DNA from: Rhizobium laguerreae
GTDB taxonomy: Bacteria > Pseudomonadota > Alphaproteobacteria > Rhizobiales > Rhizobiaceae
Reading direction: 5' to 3'
Assembly: GCF_002008165.1 (NCBI RefSeq)
Contig: NZ_MRDM01000002.1
Location: forward strand, 248,001 to 312,000
Length of the DNA: 64,000 bases
Shown here: piece after piece, positions 1 through 8,468 of the stretch
How the letters are laid out: every line of letters begins with the position of its first letter
Numbering within the stretch: the first letter of the stretch is position 1
Program-made: the position numbers and the translations under genes
Notes under the pieces: model-generated
Databases searched by the model: none
Told to the model about the DNA's origin: nothing
The model's input: only the letters and a program-made list of their open reading frames with translations

Positions 1-366
1 TCCTGCGCCCTTCAGCTGGATGTCGTAGCGCTTGCCGCTGCGGTCAACGACCTCGCCGAGCAGGATCGCCCGCCCGTCGCCGAGCTGCGGCGAGAAGCCG
101 CCGAACTGATGCCCGGCATAGGCCATCGCCAGCGGTTCGGCCCCTTCGGGAACGAGATTGCCGGAGAAGATCGCCGCGCCATCGCGGCGCAAGGCCTCGA
201 CGTCGAGCCCGAGTTCGGCAGCGAGCGGCTCGTTGAGCTTGATCAGCCAGGGCTCCGCCACCGCGGTCGGCGCTTGCGCCGCAAAGAAGCGTGGGGGCAA
301 GCCGACATAGCTGTTGTCGAACGGAAAGGCCGCACCGGGCCGGTTTTTCTGCAGGGCGGAGGTCAT
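1..366 (-). CDS. selO: Protein adenylyltransferase SelO (YdiU), 5' part only
   Basis: The first 122 codons of a gene that runs off the left edge of the window. SelO/YdiU proteins are pseudokinase-fold enzymes that transfer AMP from ATP to protein hydroxyl groups and are linked to the oxidative stress response. The visible part contains the family's N-terminal signature: a conserved F-D-N-S-Y-V stretch near residue 17, and the M-A-Y-A-G-H-Q-F-G motif followed by Q-L-G-D-G-R-A near residues 81-97. The ATG at 366 gives the usual SelO N-terminus. The kinase-like core lies outside the window. The neighbouring MFS gene is divergent, across about 250 bp in which I see no further gene. Confidence 0.93.
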   Translation of the reverse strand, partial: MTSALQKNRPGAAFPFDNSYVGLPPRFFAAQAPTAVAEPWLIKLNEPLAAELGLDVEALRRDGAAIFSGNLVPEGAEPLAMAYAGHQFGGFSPQLGDGRAILLGEVVDRSGKRYDIQLKGAG

Positions 367-615
367 GGTTCATAGGTAGGGCTAGGATGCCTGCCGCACA
401 AGCCGGGGTATGAAGACCTTCACGAAGAACAGACCCATGCAAGGAATTGTGATCTGCCTTTACCTCTCGTCAAAGCAGCTTTGCCATAAACGACATAGCG
501 CCGCGATGATCGCGGGCGTATAGCAAATCGTCTCCCCTTGGCTTTGCGCCATGTCATCCCCCGCGGCCTTGCTGCCTTGTGTGCTCCGCCGCGCCACCGC
601 GAGTGATCCCGGACG

Positions 616-2070
616 ATGTCGGATCAGATTTACCAAGCGCCGATGGTTCGGCGCGCCGCGCCCAATTTCCGGGTGATCGCAATGATTGTCGCGAGTGCGA
701 TGCTGATGGAAAACATCGATGCGACCGTGCTTGCGACCGCGCTGCCCACTATGGCACGCGATTTCGGCGTCGGCGCTCCGGCCATGTCGATCGCCCTGAC
801 CTCCTATCTCCTGAGCCTTGCGATCTTCATTCCGGCAAGCGGCCGGATGGCCGACAGTTTCGGCTCCCGCACCGTTTTCCGCTCGGCCATCGCCGTTTTC
901 GTCGTCGGCTCCATCCTCTGCGCCCTGGCGCCGACGCTGTCCTTCCTGGTGCTGGCGCGGCTGCTGCAGGGTATCGGCGGCGCGATGATGATGCCGGTCG
1001 GGCGCCTGGTGCTGATGCGCAGCGTCGACCGCAAGGATATGGTCAGCGCCATGTCCTGGCTGCTCGTGCCGGCGCTGATCGGCCCGATCGTCGGCCCGCC
1101 GCTCGGCGGCTTCATCGTCACCTATCTCGACTGGCGCTGGATCTTTTATATCAACGTGCCGATCGGCATCATCGGCATGATCTTCGTGTCGATCTACATC
1201 GAAGAGGTGAAGGGCAAGGCAAGTGGTCCATTCGATACGATCGGCTTCATTCTCTCGGGCATCTCGCTCGGCTCGCTGCTCTTCGGCTTCGAAATGTCGA
1301 GCCATGAAGGCGAGGGCGCGTTTTCGATCTTCCTGATCGCCATCGGCCTGCTTTTCGGCATCGGCTATCTCAGACATGCTCGCAAGCATCCGTCGCCGAT
1401 CATGGATTTCTCGCTGATGAAGGTGCCGAGCTTCGGCACGTCTGTTATTGCCGGTTCGCTGACCCGCATCACGCAAGGGGCGCAGCCCTTCCTGCTTCCG
1501 CTGCTCTTCCAGATCGGCTTCGGCCTGTCTGCGGCGGCGGCCGGCCAGATCATCATCGCGACCGCGCTTGGCGCTCTCGCCATGAAGCCGATGGCGAAGT
1601 TTGTCTTCCGCCGGCTGGGCTTCCGCAGGAGCCTCATCCTCAACGGCATCCTCGGTACGATCGGCTATGGCCTCTGTGCCGCCTTCCGGCCGGATTGGCC
1701 GATGCCACTCATCTTCGTAGTCCTGGTGCTCAGCGCCTTCTTCCTCTCGTTCCAGTTCACCGCCTATAACACCATCGCCTATGACGAGATCAGCAAGGAG
1801 CGGATGAGCTCGGCCACCAGCTTCTACACCACCTTCCAGCAGCTCATGCTGTCGCTCGGCATCTGCATCGGCGCCTTGGCGCTGCACGGCTCCATGGCCT
1901 TGTCGGGCACTGAGACGCCGGCCCTCGGCGATTTCTCCGCCGCTTTCATCGTCGTCACCATCATCTCGATCACTGCCACCTTCTGGAACCTGCGCTTCTC
2001 GCCGACCGCCGGCGAGGAGATCACCGGCTACAAGGCCAAACAGAGGAAAGGCGCCGTCGCCGAAGGCTGA
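616..2070 (+). CDS. DHA2-type MFS multidrug transporter
   Basis: Predicted 484-residue inner-membrane drug/proton antiporter of the major facilitator superfamily. It has about 14 hydrophobic segments, which fits the DHA2 (EmrB/QacA) branch. Helix 1 carries the D-A-T-V-L-A-T-A-L-P motif typical of DHA2 pumps (residues about 35-45), and the A-x-G-R-x-A-D-x-x-G-x-R motif A between helices 2 and 3 is present near residues 75-87. No membrane-fusion partner lies beside it, so the substrate is unknown. The ATG at 616 follows a weak ribosome site. It is divergent from selO. Confidence 0.93.
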   Translation: MSDQIYQAPMVRRAAPNFRVIAMIVASAMLMENIDATVLATALPTMARDFGVGAPAMSIALTSYLLSLAIFIPASGRMADSFGSRTVFRSAIAVFVVGSILCALAPTLSFLVLARLLQGIGGAMMMPVGRLVLMRSVDRKDMVSAMSWLLVPALIGPIVGPPLGGFIVTYLDWRWIFYINVPIGIIGMIFVSIYIEEVKGKASGPFDTIGFILSGISLGSLLFGFEMSSHEGEGAFSIFLIAIGLLFGIGYLRHARKHPSPIMDFSLMKVPSFGTSVIAGSLTRITQGAQPFLLPLLFQIGFGLSAAAAGQIIIATALGALAMKPMAKFVFRRLGFRRSLILNGILGTIGYGLCAAFRPDWPMPLIFVVLVLSAFFLSFQFTAYNTIAYDEISKERMSSATSFYTTFQQLMLSLGICIGALALHGSMALSGTETPALGDFSAAFIVVTIISITATFWNLRFSPTAGEEITGYKAKQRKGAVAEG

Positions 2071-2087
2071 CGCCGCCTTTCCCTTCG

Positions 2088-2318
2088 TCAGAAGCCGACC
2101 GGCTCCCGCAGCCGCCTGCGTCGCAAGGGCCGGCCCTCGCGCCGGTCCGCCTCGAGCCCGTAGGTTATCGGGCCGGGCAAGCCCCCGAAGGCGAGATCAT
2201 TATCCCGTAGAGCCACCTCCACGGCCGCCTCCGGCTCGGCGCGCCTCTGCCGTCCCGTGATCACAAGCCACAGATCGTGCCAGCGGCGCTCTCGCATCAT
2301 CGTCCCCCCAATCGTCAT
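2088..2318 (-). CDS. Small arginine-rich hypothetical protein
   Basis: A 76-codon frame of no recognised family, rich in Arg, with a hydrophobic W-L-V-I-T patch near residue 18. It begins 21 bp after the stop of the homocysteine methyltransferase gene on the same strand, and that gap holds a strong purine-rich ribosome site (GGGAGGAGA) directly before the ATG. This is the main reason to believe it is translated. The composition is also compatible with a chance frame, so it needs conservation evidence. Confidence 0.4.
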   Translation of the reverse strand: MTIGGTMMRERRWHDLWLVITGRQRRAEPEAAVEVALRDNDLAFGGLPGPITYGLEADRREGRPLRRRRLREPVGF

Positions 2319-2339
2319 TCTCTCCTCCCTCTCAGGTCG

Positions 2340-3287
2340 TCACGCCGCCTGCGGCAGGCATGCCTCGCAGATCGCCGCGACATGGCGGTGGTCGGTGCCG
2401 CAGCAGCCGCCGAGCACGCTGAGCGCTGGCATGCGGTCGATGAGCTTGCGATAGTGGCGGCCCAGATCTTCGGGATCGCCCGCATCCAGCGTTTCGCTAT
2501 TGTCGAGCTGCTCATGGCTCATGGTCGAGGCATTGGCGCGGATGCCGGAAATGCGTTTCACCCAGGCGCTTCCAGGATCGAGCGCCGTTTCGAAATGTGT
2601 CGGGTGGGCGCAGTTGATCATGTAATAGGCCGGCGCCCCGCCGGTCATCGCATCGGTCGTCTCGATGGCCTCCTGAAGGCTGCGGCCCGTCACCAGCCGG
2701 CCATCCGTCTCCAGCGTGAAGGAAATGGCCGAGGGCATGCCGAGCGCCTGTGCCGCCCGCGCCACGCCGATCGCCTCGTCGATATTGGTCAGAGTGAAGG
2801 CACTCACCATATCCGCCTCGGTGCCGGCGAAAGCCCCGATCTGGAAGGCGTGGTAGTCTTCCGCCTCGGCGGCATCCATGACGCCCGCCTTGTAGCCGTC
2901 GCCGCGCGGGCCGATGGCGCCGCTGATGACGATCGGCTGCTCCGGCCGCTCATAGGCGCTGCGCAAGCCGACGAGCAGGTCGACGGCTTCCTCGTTGACT
3001 GCTTTCAGCGCATCGGTGCTATAGCCGAGCTTCTGCCCCCAGTCCGGATTGGCCCGCCATGTGGCAGTATCGAGCACGAAGCCCGTGCCGTGCCGCCGGG
3101 CGACATCGAGATAACGGCGATAGTAATTCCGCATCCGCTGCCGCCCGTCTTCGGAAGCCAGCAATATGAAGGCAGCGAAATGCGGAAGTTCGATCCCTTC
3201 CTGGAAGATCATCGTCGTTTCCATGCCGCCATCGGTAATGAAGGTGCCGCCTTTGAGCTGCGGCAACCCGTTTCTGTACTTTGCCAT
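2340..3287 (-). CDS. Homocysteine S-methyltransferase family protein
   Basis: A 315-residue TIM-barrel enzyme of the MmuM/BHMT type, which transfers a methyl group from a donor such as S-methylmethionine or betaine to homocysteine, giving methionine. The zinc ligands are visible: a Cys in the I-N-C-A-H-P motif near residue 216 and the adjacent Cys pair in G-G-C-C-G-T near residue 296. The N-terminal T-D-G-G-M-E-T-T is the family signature. I start at the ATG at 3287 because GAGGAGAGG lies 8 bases upstream; an in-frame start 24 bp earlier lacks this. It is divergent from a TetR gene that may control it. Confidence 0.9.
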   Translation of the reverse strand: MAKYRNGLPQLKGGTFITDGGMETTMIFQEGIELPHFAAFILLASEDGRQRMRNYYRRYLDVARRHGTGFVLDTATWRANPDWGQKLGYSTDALKAVNEEAVDLLVGLRSAYERPEQPIVISGAIGPRGDGYKAGVMDAAEAEDYHAFQIGAFAGTEADMVSAFTLTNIDEAIGVARAAQALGMPSAISFTLETDGRLVTGRSLQEAIETTDAMTGGAPAYYMINCAHPTHFETALDPGSAWVKRISGIRANASTMSHEQLDNSETLDAGDPEDLGRHYRKLIDRMPALSVLGGCCGTDHRHVAAICEACLPQAA

Positions 3288-3479
3288 TGTTGAAGCCTCT
3301 CCTCGCGACACCCGATTGGCTGCCGTCGATGAATGATGTTCTGGCGTTTAATTGGCTGCCAAACTAGGCGACTTGCGGTATACTCCAGGCGGTTTTGGGT
3401 TTTGCCGATTGATTTCAATCGCTTGCTTCAACCGATCTTGCCGGGGGCGGAGGCAGATCTGATCATGCAACACTGAAAA

Positions 3480-3496
3480 CTGTACCGCCGGTACAG
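3480..3496. promoter_or_regulatory. Palindromic operator overlapping the TetR ribosome site
   Basis: CTGTACC-GCC-GGTACAG, a 7-bp inverted repeat with a 3-bp centre. It lies immediately before the start of the TetR gene and overlaps the 5' edge of its AGGAGG ribosome site, in the region shared with the divergent methyltransferase gene. The position suggests an autoregulatory TetR site. Binding is inferred from symmetry and position only. Confidence 0.6.
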
Positions 3497-3504
3497 GAGG
3501 GGAC

Positions 3505-4134
3505 ATGCGAAAGGGCGAGGAAACGCGGACGCGCATCCTCGATGTGGCGGAAGCGGCAGTCTTGCAGAAGGGTTTCGGCGGCACTTCCATCGAGGAGCTG
3601 ATCGCCGAGACCGGCATCACCAAGAGCGGCTTCTTCTATCACTTCAGGGACAAGAACGAGCTCGCCAAGGCGCTGCTCAACCGCTACATCGATAATGACG
3701 AGCGCATCTATGATGAGATCTTCGGCCGCGCGCGCGATCTGACCGGCGATCCGCTGCAATCCTTCCTGCTCGGCCTGAAGCTGCTTTCCGAATTGCTCTC
3801 CGACCTGCCGAACGGACATCCCGGCTGCCTGGTGGCGACCGTCTGCTATTACGAGCGGCTGTTCGACCGGGAGATCCAAGAGACCAACCGGAATGCGGTG
3901 CTTGCCTGGCGGCGGCGCTTCGGCCGCATGCTCCGCGAGATCATGGAAGTCTATCCGCCGCGCGAACCCGTCGACGTCGACCAGCTCGCCGACATGGTGT
4001 CCTCCGTCCTGGAAGGCGGCATCGTTTTGTCGAAGACGCTGAAGGAGCCGAACACGCTGGCCGAGCAGGTGCTGATGCTCCGCACCTTCGTGAAAATGCT
4101 CTTCCTGCCGGTAGTGGAAATGCCGAGGGCCTAA
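3505..4134 (+). CDS. TetR/AcrR family transcriptional regulator
   Basis: A 209-residue repressor-type regulator. The N-terminal TetR helix-turn-helix covers about residues 8-54, with the typical G-F-G-G-T-S-I-E-E-L core followed by T-K-S-G-F-F-Y-H-F recognition helix. The C-terminal half is the variable ligand-binding and dimerisation domain and contains a P-G-C-L sequence seen in the AcrR-like C-terminal families. It is divergent from the homocysteine methyltransferase gene and has a 17-bp palindrome over its own ribosome site, so it probably represses itself and possibly that neighbour. The ligand is unknown. Confidence 0.92.
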   Translation: MRKGEETRTRILDVAEAAVLQKGFGGTSIEELIAETGITKSGFFYHFRDKNELAKALLNRYIDNDERIYDEIFGRARDLTGDPLQSFLLGLKLLSELLSDLPNGHPGCLVATVCYYERLFDREIQETNRNAVLAWRRRFGRMLREIMEVYPPREPVDVDQLADMVSSVLEGGIVLSKTLKEPNTLAEQVLMLRTFVKMLFLPVVEMPRA

Positions 4135-4180
4135 AGCAACTCCAGCAAAAGTGCGAAACGGCTTTGCTGGAATTGCGCTG
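4133..4180. repeat. Dispersed palindromic repeat, GCAAAAGTG type
   Basis: An intergenic palindrome between convergent genes. TCCAGCAAA (4141-4149) pairs with TTTGCTGGA (4163-4171) around a GTGCG-A-ACGG loop. The same AAAAGTGxG..CGGnTTT core recurs near 25880, 41250, 43270, 43730, 43850 and 53620. It may also act as a bidirectional terminator here. Confidence 0.7.
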
Positions 4181-4186
4181 ACATCC

Positions 4187-4711
4187 TCAGTCCCCGTCCT
4201 CCAACGCCGCCGCCATCTCCGCGAGCTTGCGTACGGTGTTGAGATTGCGCGACGTTCCGGGTTTCAGCGCCGGCAGCTTCAGCTTCGAGCGGCCGGAACC
4301 ATTGGGATAGTGTACATAGATTTCCCTGCCGGCGAGCTTGGCCTCCTCGCCGTCGGGCGCCACCATCTTTTCCAGCGCATCGCCGGGCGGCTTTTCGGGC
4401 AGGAAGTACACGAGCAGGAAGTTCGGCTTGGCATCGGGAAAGGGTGCGTCGTCGACTACGCCGTCGAGTTCCTTGCGGCTGCGCACCATCACGCCTGGCC
4501 GCTTTCCGAGCTTCTTGCCGATTGCCTCGTCGAGCCGCTCCTCCACCGCCTTTTCCGCTTCATCCGCGCGGAAAAGCACGTTGCCGCTCTGGATGTAGGT
4601 CTTGACGTCGGAAAAGCCCAGGTCTTCGCAGATCGCCTTCAGTTCGGCCATCGGCAGCGCGCCGGTACCGCCGACGTTCACGGCGCGGAGGAGGGCGATA
4701 TAGACGGCCAT
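4187..4711 (-). CDS. DUF1697 family protein
   Basis: A 174-residue cytoplasmic protein with the DUF1697 signature at its N-terminus: Y-I-A-L-L-R-A-V-N-V-G-G at residues 3-14, then the Y-I-Q-S-G-N-V-L-F segment near residues 37-47. The C-terminal S-K-L-K-L-P and T-x-R-N-x-x-T-V motifs also match the family. No biochemical role is established. I use the ATG at 4711, which follows AAGGGAG; a longer in-frame start is less well supported. It lies 42 bp downstream of ptrB on the same strand and is probably cotranscribed with it. Confidence 0.88.
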   Translation of the reverse strand: MAVYIALLRAVNVGGTGALPMAELKAICEDLGFSDVKTYIQSGNVLFRADEAEKAVEERLDEAIGKKLGKRPGVMVRSRKELDGVVDDAPFPDAKPNFLLVYFLPEKPPGDALEKMVAPDGEEAKLAGREIYVHYPNGSGRSKLKLPALKPGTSRNLNTVRKLAEMAAALEDGD

Positions 4712-4753
4712 TTTTTCTCCCTTGGTACCGTGTGGCACCCCCAACCCAGCCCT

Positions 4754-6862
4754 TCACATCTTCCCAGCAACCTTGATCGCAAACGCATATTCAAACGCGA
4801 TCTCTTCCAGCCGCTGGAAGCGGCCCGAGGCGCCGCCGTGGCCGGCGTCCATGTTGGTCTTGAGCAGGATCGGCGCGTTGCCCGTCGTCTTGTCGCGCAG
4901 CTTCGCCACCCACTTTGCCGGCTCCCAATAGGTGACGCGCGGGTCCGTCAGGCCACCGAGCGCCAGGATTGGCGGGTAAGCTTTCGTGTCGACATTGTCA
5001 TAGGGGGAGTAGGAGGCGATCTGCTCGTATTCTTCCTTGCTGTCGATCGGGTTGCCCCATTCCGGCCATTCCGGCGGAGTGAGCGGCAAAGTGTCGTCGA
5101 GCATTGTGTTGAGCACGTCGACGAAGGGTACGGCGGCGATGAGGCCGGCGAACTTCTCCGGCGCCATGTTGGCAACCGCACCCATCAGCATGCCGCCGGC
5201 CGATCCGCCCTCGGCGATGATCTTCGCGTAAGACGTGAACCTCTGTTGATTCAGATAATCGGCCGCCGCGACGAAGTCCTTGAAGGTGTTGGTCTTCTTG
5301 TCCATCTTGCCGTCTTCATACCAGGAAAATCCCTTGTCCTTGCCGCCGCGGATATGGGCAATCGCATAGACGAAGCCGCGATCGGCGAGCGACAGGCAGT
5401 TGGTGTTGAAGCCGGCCGGAATGGTGATGCCGTAGGCGCCGTAGCCGTAGAGCAGGCAGGGCGCGCTGCCGTCGAGGGGGGCATCCTTGCGGTAGAGTAG
5501 GGTGACCGGCACCTTCTCGCCATCCCACGCCGGCGCAAAGACGCGGCGGGTGATGTAGTCGTCGGGATTGTGGCCGGACGGCACTTCCTGCGTCTTCAAC
5601 AGCGTGCGCTCTCGCGTCACCATGTTGTAGTCGTAGAGCTGCGACGGCGTCGTCATCGAGGAATAGGAGAAGCGGATGGTATCCGTGTCATATTCCGCCG
5701 CACCCTGCAGCCCCAGCGAATAGGCTTCCTCGGCAAAGGCGATCGCGTGTTCCTCGCCGGTCGCCCGATCGCGGATCATGATCTGCGGCAGGCCGTCCTT
5801 TCGCTCCAGCCACAGAAGATGGCGGGCATAGGCCATGTGGCTGATGATGAGTGTACCGGGCTTATGCGGCACGACCTCGCGCCAGTTCTCTTTCACCGGA
5901 TTGTCGACCGGCGCTTCCATGATCTTGAAATCCTTGGCGCCGTCGTCATTCGTCAGGATGTAGAAGACGTCGCCGCCCTCGGTCAACGAATATTCGATGC
6001 CCTCTTCGCGCGCCGCCACCAGCTTCGGCTCGGCTGTCAGGTCCTTGGTCGACAGCAGCCGGTATTCGCTGGTCTCGTGGTCGTGAATGTCGATATAGAT
6101 GAAATCGTCGAGCAGCGAGCCGCCGACGCCCATGAAGAAGCCGGCATCCGGCTCCTCATAGACTAGCCGGTCTTCCGACTGCGGCTGGCCGAGAATATGG
6201 TGGAACACCTTCGACGGCCGGTGGTTCTCGTCCAGCGCCGAATAGAAGAAGCTCTTGCCGTCGGGCGCCCAGACGCCGCCGCCGCCGGTATTTTCGATCC
6301 GGTCGGCAAGGTCTTGCCCGGTCTGGAGGTCGCGCACCTGCAGCGTAAAGAATTCCGAACCCTTGTCGTCATAGCCCCAGATGCCGCGGCTGTGGTCGCT
6401 CGTATGGTCGAGGCCGGCGAGGCGGAAATAGGCCTTGCCTGATGCCTCCTTGTCGCCGTCGAGCAGCACCGTGCGGATCGTTTCGTCGGCGACATTGCCG
6501 TCGCGGGCGATGCGGAAATAGCGCGGCTGTTCGCCGCCGGTGACATAGAAAGTGCCGTAGGCAAAGGCGCCGTCCTTCATCGGCACGGAGCTGTCGTCTT
6601 CCTTGATGCGGCCGCGCATTTCGGCAAATAGCACCTTCTGAAGCGGCTTGGTGTCCTCCATCGCCGCGTTCATATAGGCGTTTTCGGCTTCGAGATGGCG
6701 GCGGATCTCAGGGTCGAGGATCGACGGATCCTTGAACATCGCCTGCCAGTTGTCGGCACGCAGCCAGGCATAGTCGTCCGTGCGGGTAATGCCGTGGCGC
6801 GTATCGGAGATCGGCTTCTTCGGTGCGGCAGGCGGGGTCGGCAGGCTCTTGAAAACGGACAA
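4754..6862 (-). CDS. ptrB: Oligopeptidase B (S9 family serine peptidase)
   Basis: A 702-residue prolyl-oligopeptidase-family enzyme that cleaves short peptides after basic residues. Residues about 10-420 form the beta-propeller that gates substrate size; the alpha/beta-hydrolase domain follows. The nucleophile lies in G-G-S-A-G-G near residue 552, the Asp in G-L-T-D-P-R-V near 637 and the His in D-A-G-H-G-G near 676. The Y-G-Y-G-A-Y-G segment near 470 is the oxyanion-hole region typical of S9A enzymes. Length matches the family. It has no signal peptide, so it is cytoplasmic. Confidence 0.95.
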   Translation of the reverse strand: MSVFKSLPTPPAAPKKPISDTRHGITRTDDYAWLRADNWQAMFKDPSILDPEIRRHLEAENAYMNAAMEDTKPLQKVLFAEMRGRIKEDDSSVPMKDGAFAYGTFYVTGGEQPRYFRIARDGNVADETIRTVLLDGDKEASGKAYFRLAGLDHTSDHSRGIWGYDDKGSEFFTLQVRDLQTGQDLADRIENTGGGGVWAPDGKSFFYSALDENHRPSKVFHHILGQPQSEDRLVYEEPDAGFFMGVGGSLLDDFIYIDIHDHETSEYRLLSTKDLTAEPKLVAAREEGIEYSLTEGGDVFYILTNDDGAKDFKIMEAPVDNPVKENWREVVPHKPGTLIISHMAYARHLLWLERKDGLPQIMIRDRATGEEHAIAFAEEAYSLGLQGAAEYDTDTIRFSYSSMTTPSQLYDYNMVTRERTLLKTQEVPSGHNPDDYITRRVFAPAWDGEKVPVTLLYRKDAPLDGSAPCLLYGYGAYGITIPAGFNTNCLSLADRGFVYAIAHIRGGKDKGFSWYEDGKMDKKTNTFKDFVAAADYLNQQRFTSYAKIIAEGGSAGGMLMGAVANMAPEKFAGLIAAVPFVDVLNTMLDDTLPLTPPEWPEWGNPIDSKEEYEQIASYSPYDNVDTKAYPPILALGGLTDPRVTYWEPAKWVAKLRDKTTGNAPILLKTNMDAGHGGASGRFQRLEEIAFEYAFAIKVAGKM

Positions 6863-7115
6863 GGCGTGGCTCCGGGGTCGGAATGACGGGTTGGCAAGAG
6901 ATAGAGGCGCGCCGCCGCCGGATCAAGCGGCAAAGGGTGTGGCAAGAGTACAGCTGCCCTTCCACAGACAAGGAGGACGCTCTGCCCGCATTGCCTTGAT
7001 GTCACCACAATATTTAAGAAAGTCCGCTATCTCAGTGAATTTGCAGGTGCCAAGCCCCCCGCAAGCTGTCGGGGGTAGGGCAAAAATTGCAGAACAGTAA
7101 GGGATTTTTTCCGTA

Positions 7116-7505
7116 ATGCCGAAACGTCTGGTCCTGTTTCTATCCCTCGCAAGTCTTGCTGCCCCCGCCTTTGCCGTCGATCCCGCTATCAAGAAGCAGC
7201 TGGAAAAACTCGATCCCGCGACCCGCCTGGAACAGAGCTGCGACACCGAGGCGATGAGCCGCATCAACCAAGACAGCACCGGCTTCAAGCCCGACAAGGT
7301 GATCGCTTACACCTTCAAGGACCCGATCCCTGGCGACAATTCGCTAGAGGCGCCGGGTGCCGTCTTCCGCAGCAAGGGCGACTGGTACCATCTCTCCTAC
7401 AATTGCATCACCGGTCCGCAGCATATCAACGTGCGCGAGCTCAATTACGAGATCGGCGAGAAGGTGCCGCGCGAGAAGTGGAACAAGTATTATCTCTATG
7501 ATTGA
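7116..7505 (+). CDS. DUF930 domain-containing secreted protein
   Basis: A 129-residue protein with a clean signal peptide (hydrophobic core L-F-L-S-L-A-S-L, cleavage after A-F-A near residue 20). The mature part matches the rhizobial DUF930 family, including conserved Cys residues in Q-S-C-D-T-E-A-M and Y-N-C-I-T-G, probably forming a disulfide, and a C-terminal K-W-x-K-Y-Y-L-Y. The function is unknown; it is likely periplasmic. Divergent from ptrB. Confidence 0.88.
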   Translation: MPKRLVLFLSLASLAAPAFAVDPAIKKQLEKLDPATRLEQSCDTEAMSRINQDSTGFKPDKVIAYTFKDPIPGDNSLEAPGAVFRSKGDWYHLSYNCITGPQHINVRELNYEIGEKVPREKWNKYYLYD

Positions 7506-7607
7506 TACGGCCTGTCCGCCCAAGCGGCTGCGGTGACATCCGGCCGCATGGCGCCGGGGGAGAGCCACCGCGAAAATTTGGCAGCTCGAATCATAGAAAT
7601 CCACTAT

Positions 7608-8447
7608 ATGAACCGCATCCTGCTCGCTTCGGCGTTCCTTCTCGTCAGCATCTCGGCTGTATTCGCCGACGAAACTCCGTCAGCGCAGCCTGCTTCGGCC
7701 GTGGTCAGTCCGGTCCCGGCTGCAGTCAGTCCGGTCCCGGCTGCAGTCAGTCCGGCCCCGAAGGCGCCGGCGCTAAAACTCGTCGAGCCGCATCTGCATA
7801 TCACCCGTTCCAATATCGCCGGCCATGCCCGCATTGCGCTGACCTTCGATGCCTGCATGGGCCAGGCGGACGAGCGCATCCTTTCCACGTTGGTGCGGGA
7901 ACGCATCCCGGCAACGATCTTCGTCACCGCCCGCTGGCTGAAGCGCAATCCCGCAGCGCTTGCCGTGTTCCTGCAAAACCCCGATCTCTTCGAACTCGAA
8001 AACCACGGTCAGAACCATATTCCCGCCGTCGACAGGCCGACGCTGATCTATGGGATCGCGTCCGCCGGCTCACCGCAGGCGGTGCGGCAGGAAGTCGAAG
8101 GCGGTGCCGCCGCCATGGTCGCGGCCGGCATCCCGGCGCCGCACTGGTTTCGGGGCTCGACCGCCAAATATGATCTTTCCGCCATCGGCGAGATTCGCGC
8201 CATGGGCTATCGCATCGCCGGTTACTCCGTGAATGGCGACGGCGGCTCGCTGCTCGGGGCTGTGATCACCGAAAAGCGTATCGCCTCGGCCAGGGACGGC
8301 GACGTCGTCATCTCCCACATCAACCAGCCGACCCATGCGGCCGGCGAGGGGGTGGCCAAGGCACTGGTCGATCTCAAGACGAAGGGTACGCAATTCGTTC
8401 GCCTCGAGGATGTCGAGGACACTGGTGACGACAAGACGACGCAGTAA
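7608..8447 (+). CDS. Polysaccharide deacetylase family protein, secreted
   Basis: A 279-residue exported carbohydrate esterase 4-type (NodB-homology) protein. A signal peptide ends near A-V-F-A (residue 19), followed by a Pro/Ala/Val/Ser linker made of a 21-bp tandem repeat. The NodB domain starts at about residue 65 with A-L-T-F-D-A-C, where the usual T-F-D-D motif reads T-F-D-A, so one conserved Asp is missing. The E-x-x-N-H-G-Q-N-H motif is near 130, and R-G-S-T near 185. The ATG at 7608 gives the signal peptide; an upstream in-frame start would disrupt it. The substrate may be peptidoglycan or exopolysaccharide. Confidence 0.85.
   Translation: MNRILLASAFLLVSISAVFADETPSAQPASAVVSPVPAAVSPVPAAVSPAPKAPALKLVEPHLHITRSNIAGHARIALTFDACMGQADERILSTLVRERIPATIFVTARWLKRNPAALAVFLQNPDLFELENHGQNHIPAVDRPTLIYGIASAGSPQAVRQEVEGGAAAMVAAGIPAPHWFRGSTAKYDLSAIGEIRAMGYRIAGYSVNGDGGSLLGAVITEKRIASARDGDVVISHINQPTHAAGEGVAKALVDLKTKGTQFVRLEDVEDTGDDKTTQ
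7704..7760 (+). repeat. 21-bp tandem repeat in the deacetylase linker
   Basis: Two exact copies and one partial copy of a 21-bp unit beginning GTCAGTCCGGTCCCGGCTGC (7704-7724, 7725-7745, then 7746-7760). In frame it encodes V-S-P-V-P-A-A, a flexible linker between the signal peptide and the catalytic domain. Such arrays change copy number easily, so linker length probably varies between strains. Confidence 0.85.
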
Positions 8448-8468
8448 CGGCCAGAAGCGCTTTTTCGT

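Noticed and set aside
460-1887. A 475-codon minus-strand frame across the MFS gene
   Set aside because: It is the antisense of a clear 14-helix transporter, and its product is low-complexity Asp/Glu/Arg-rich, typical of shadow frames in high-GC DNA.
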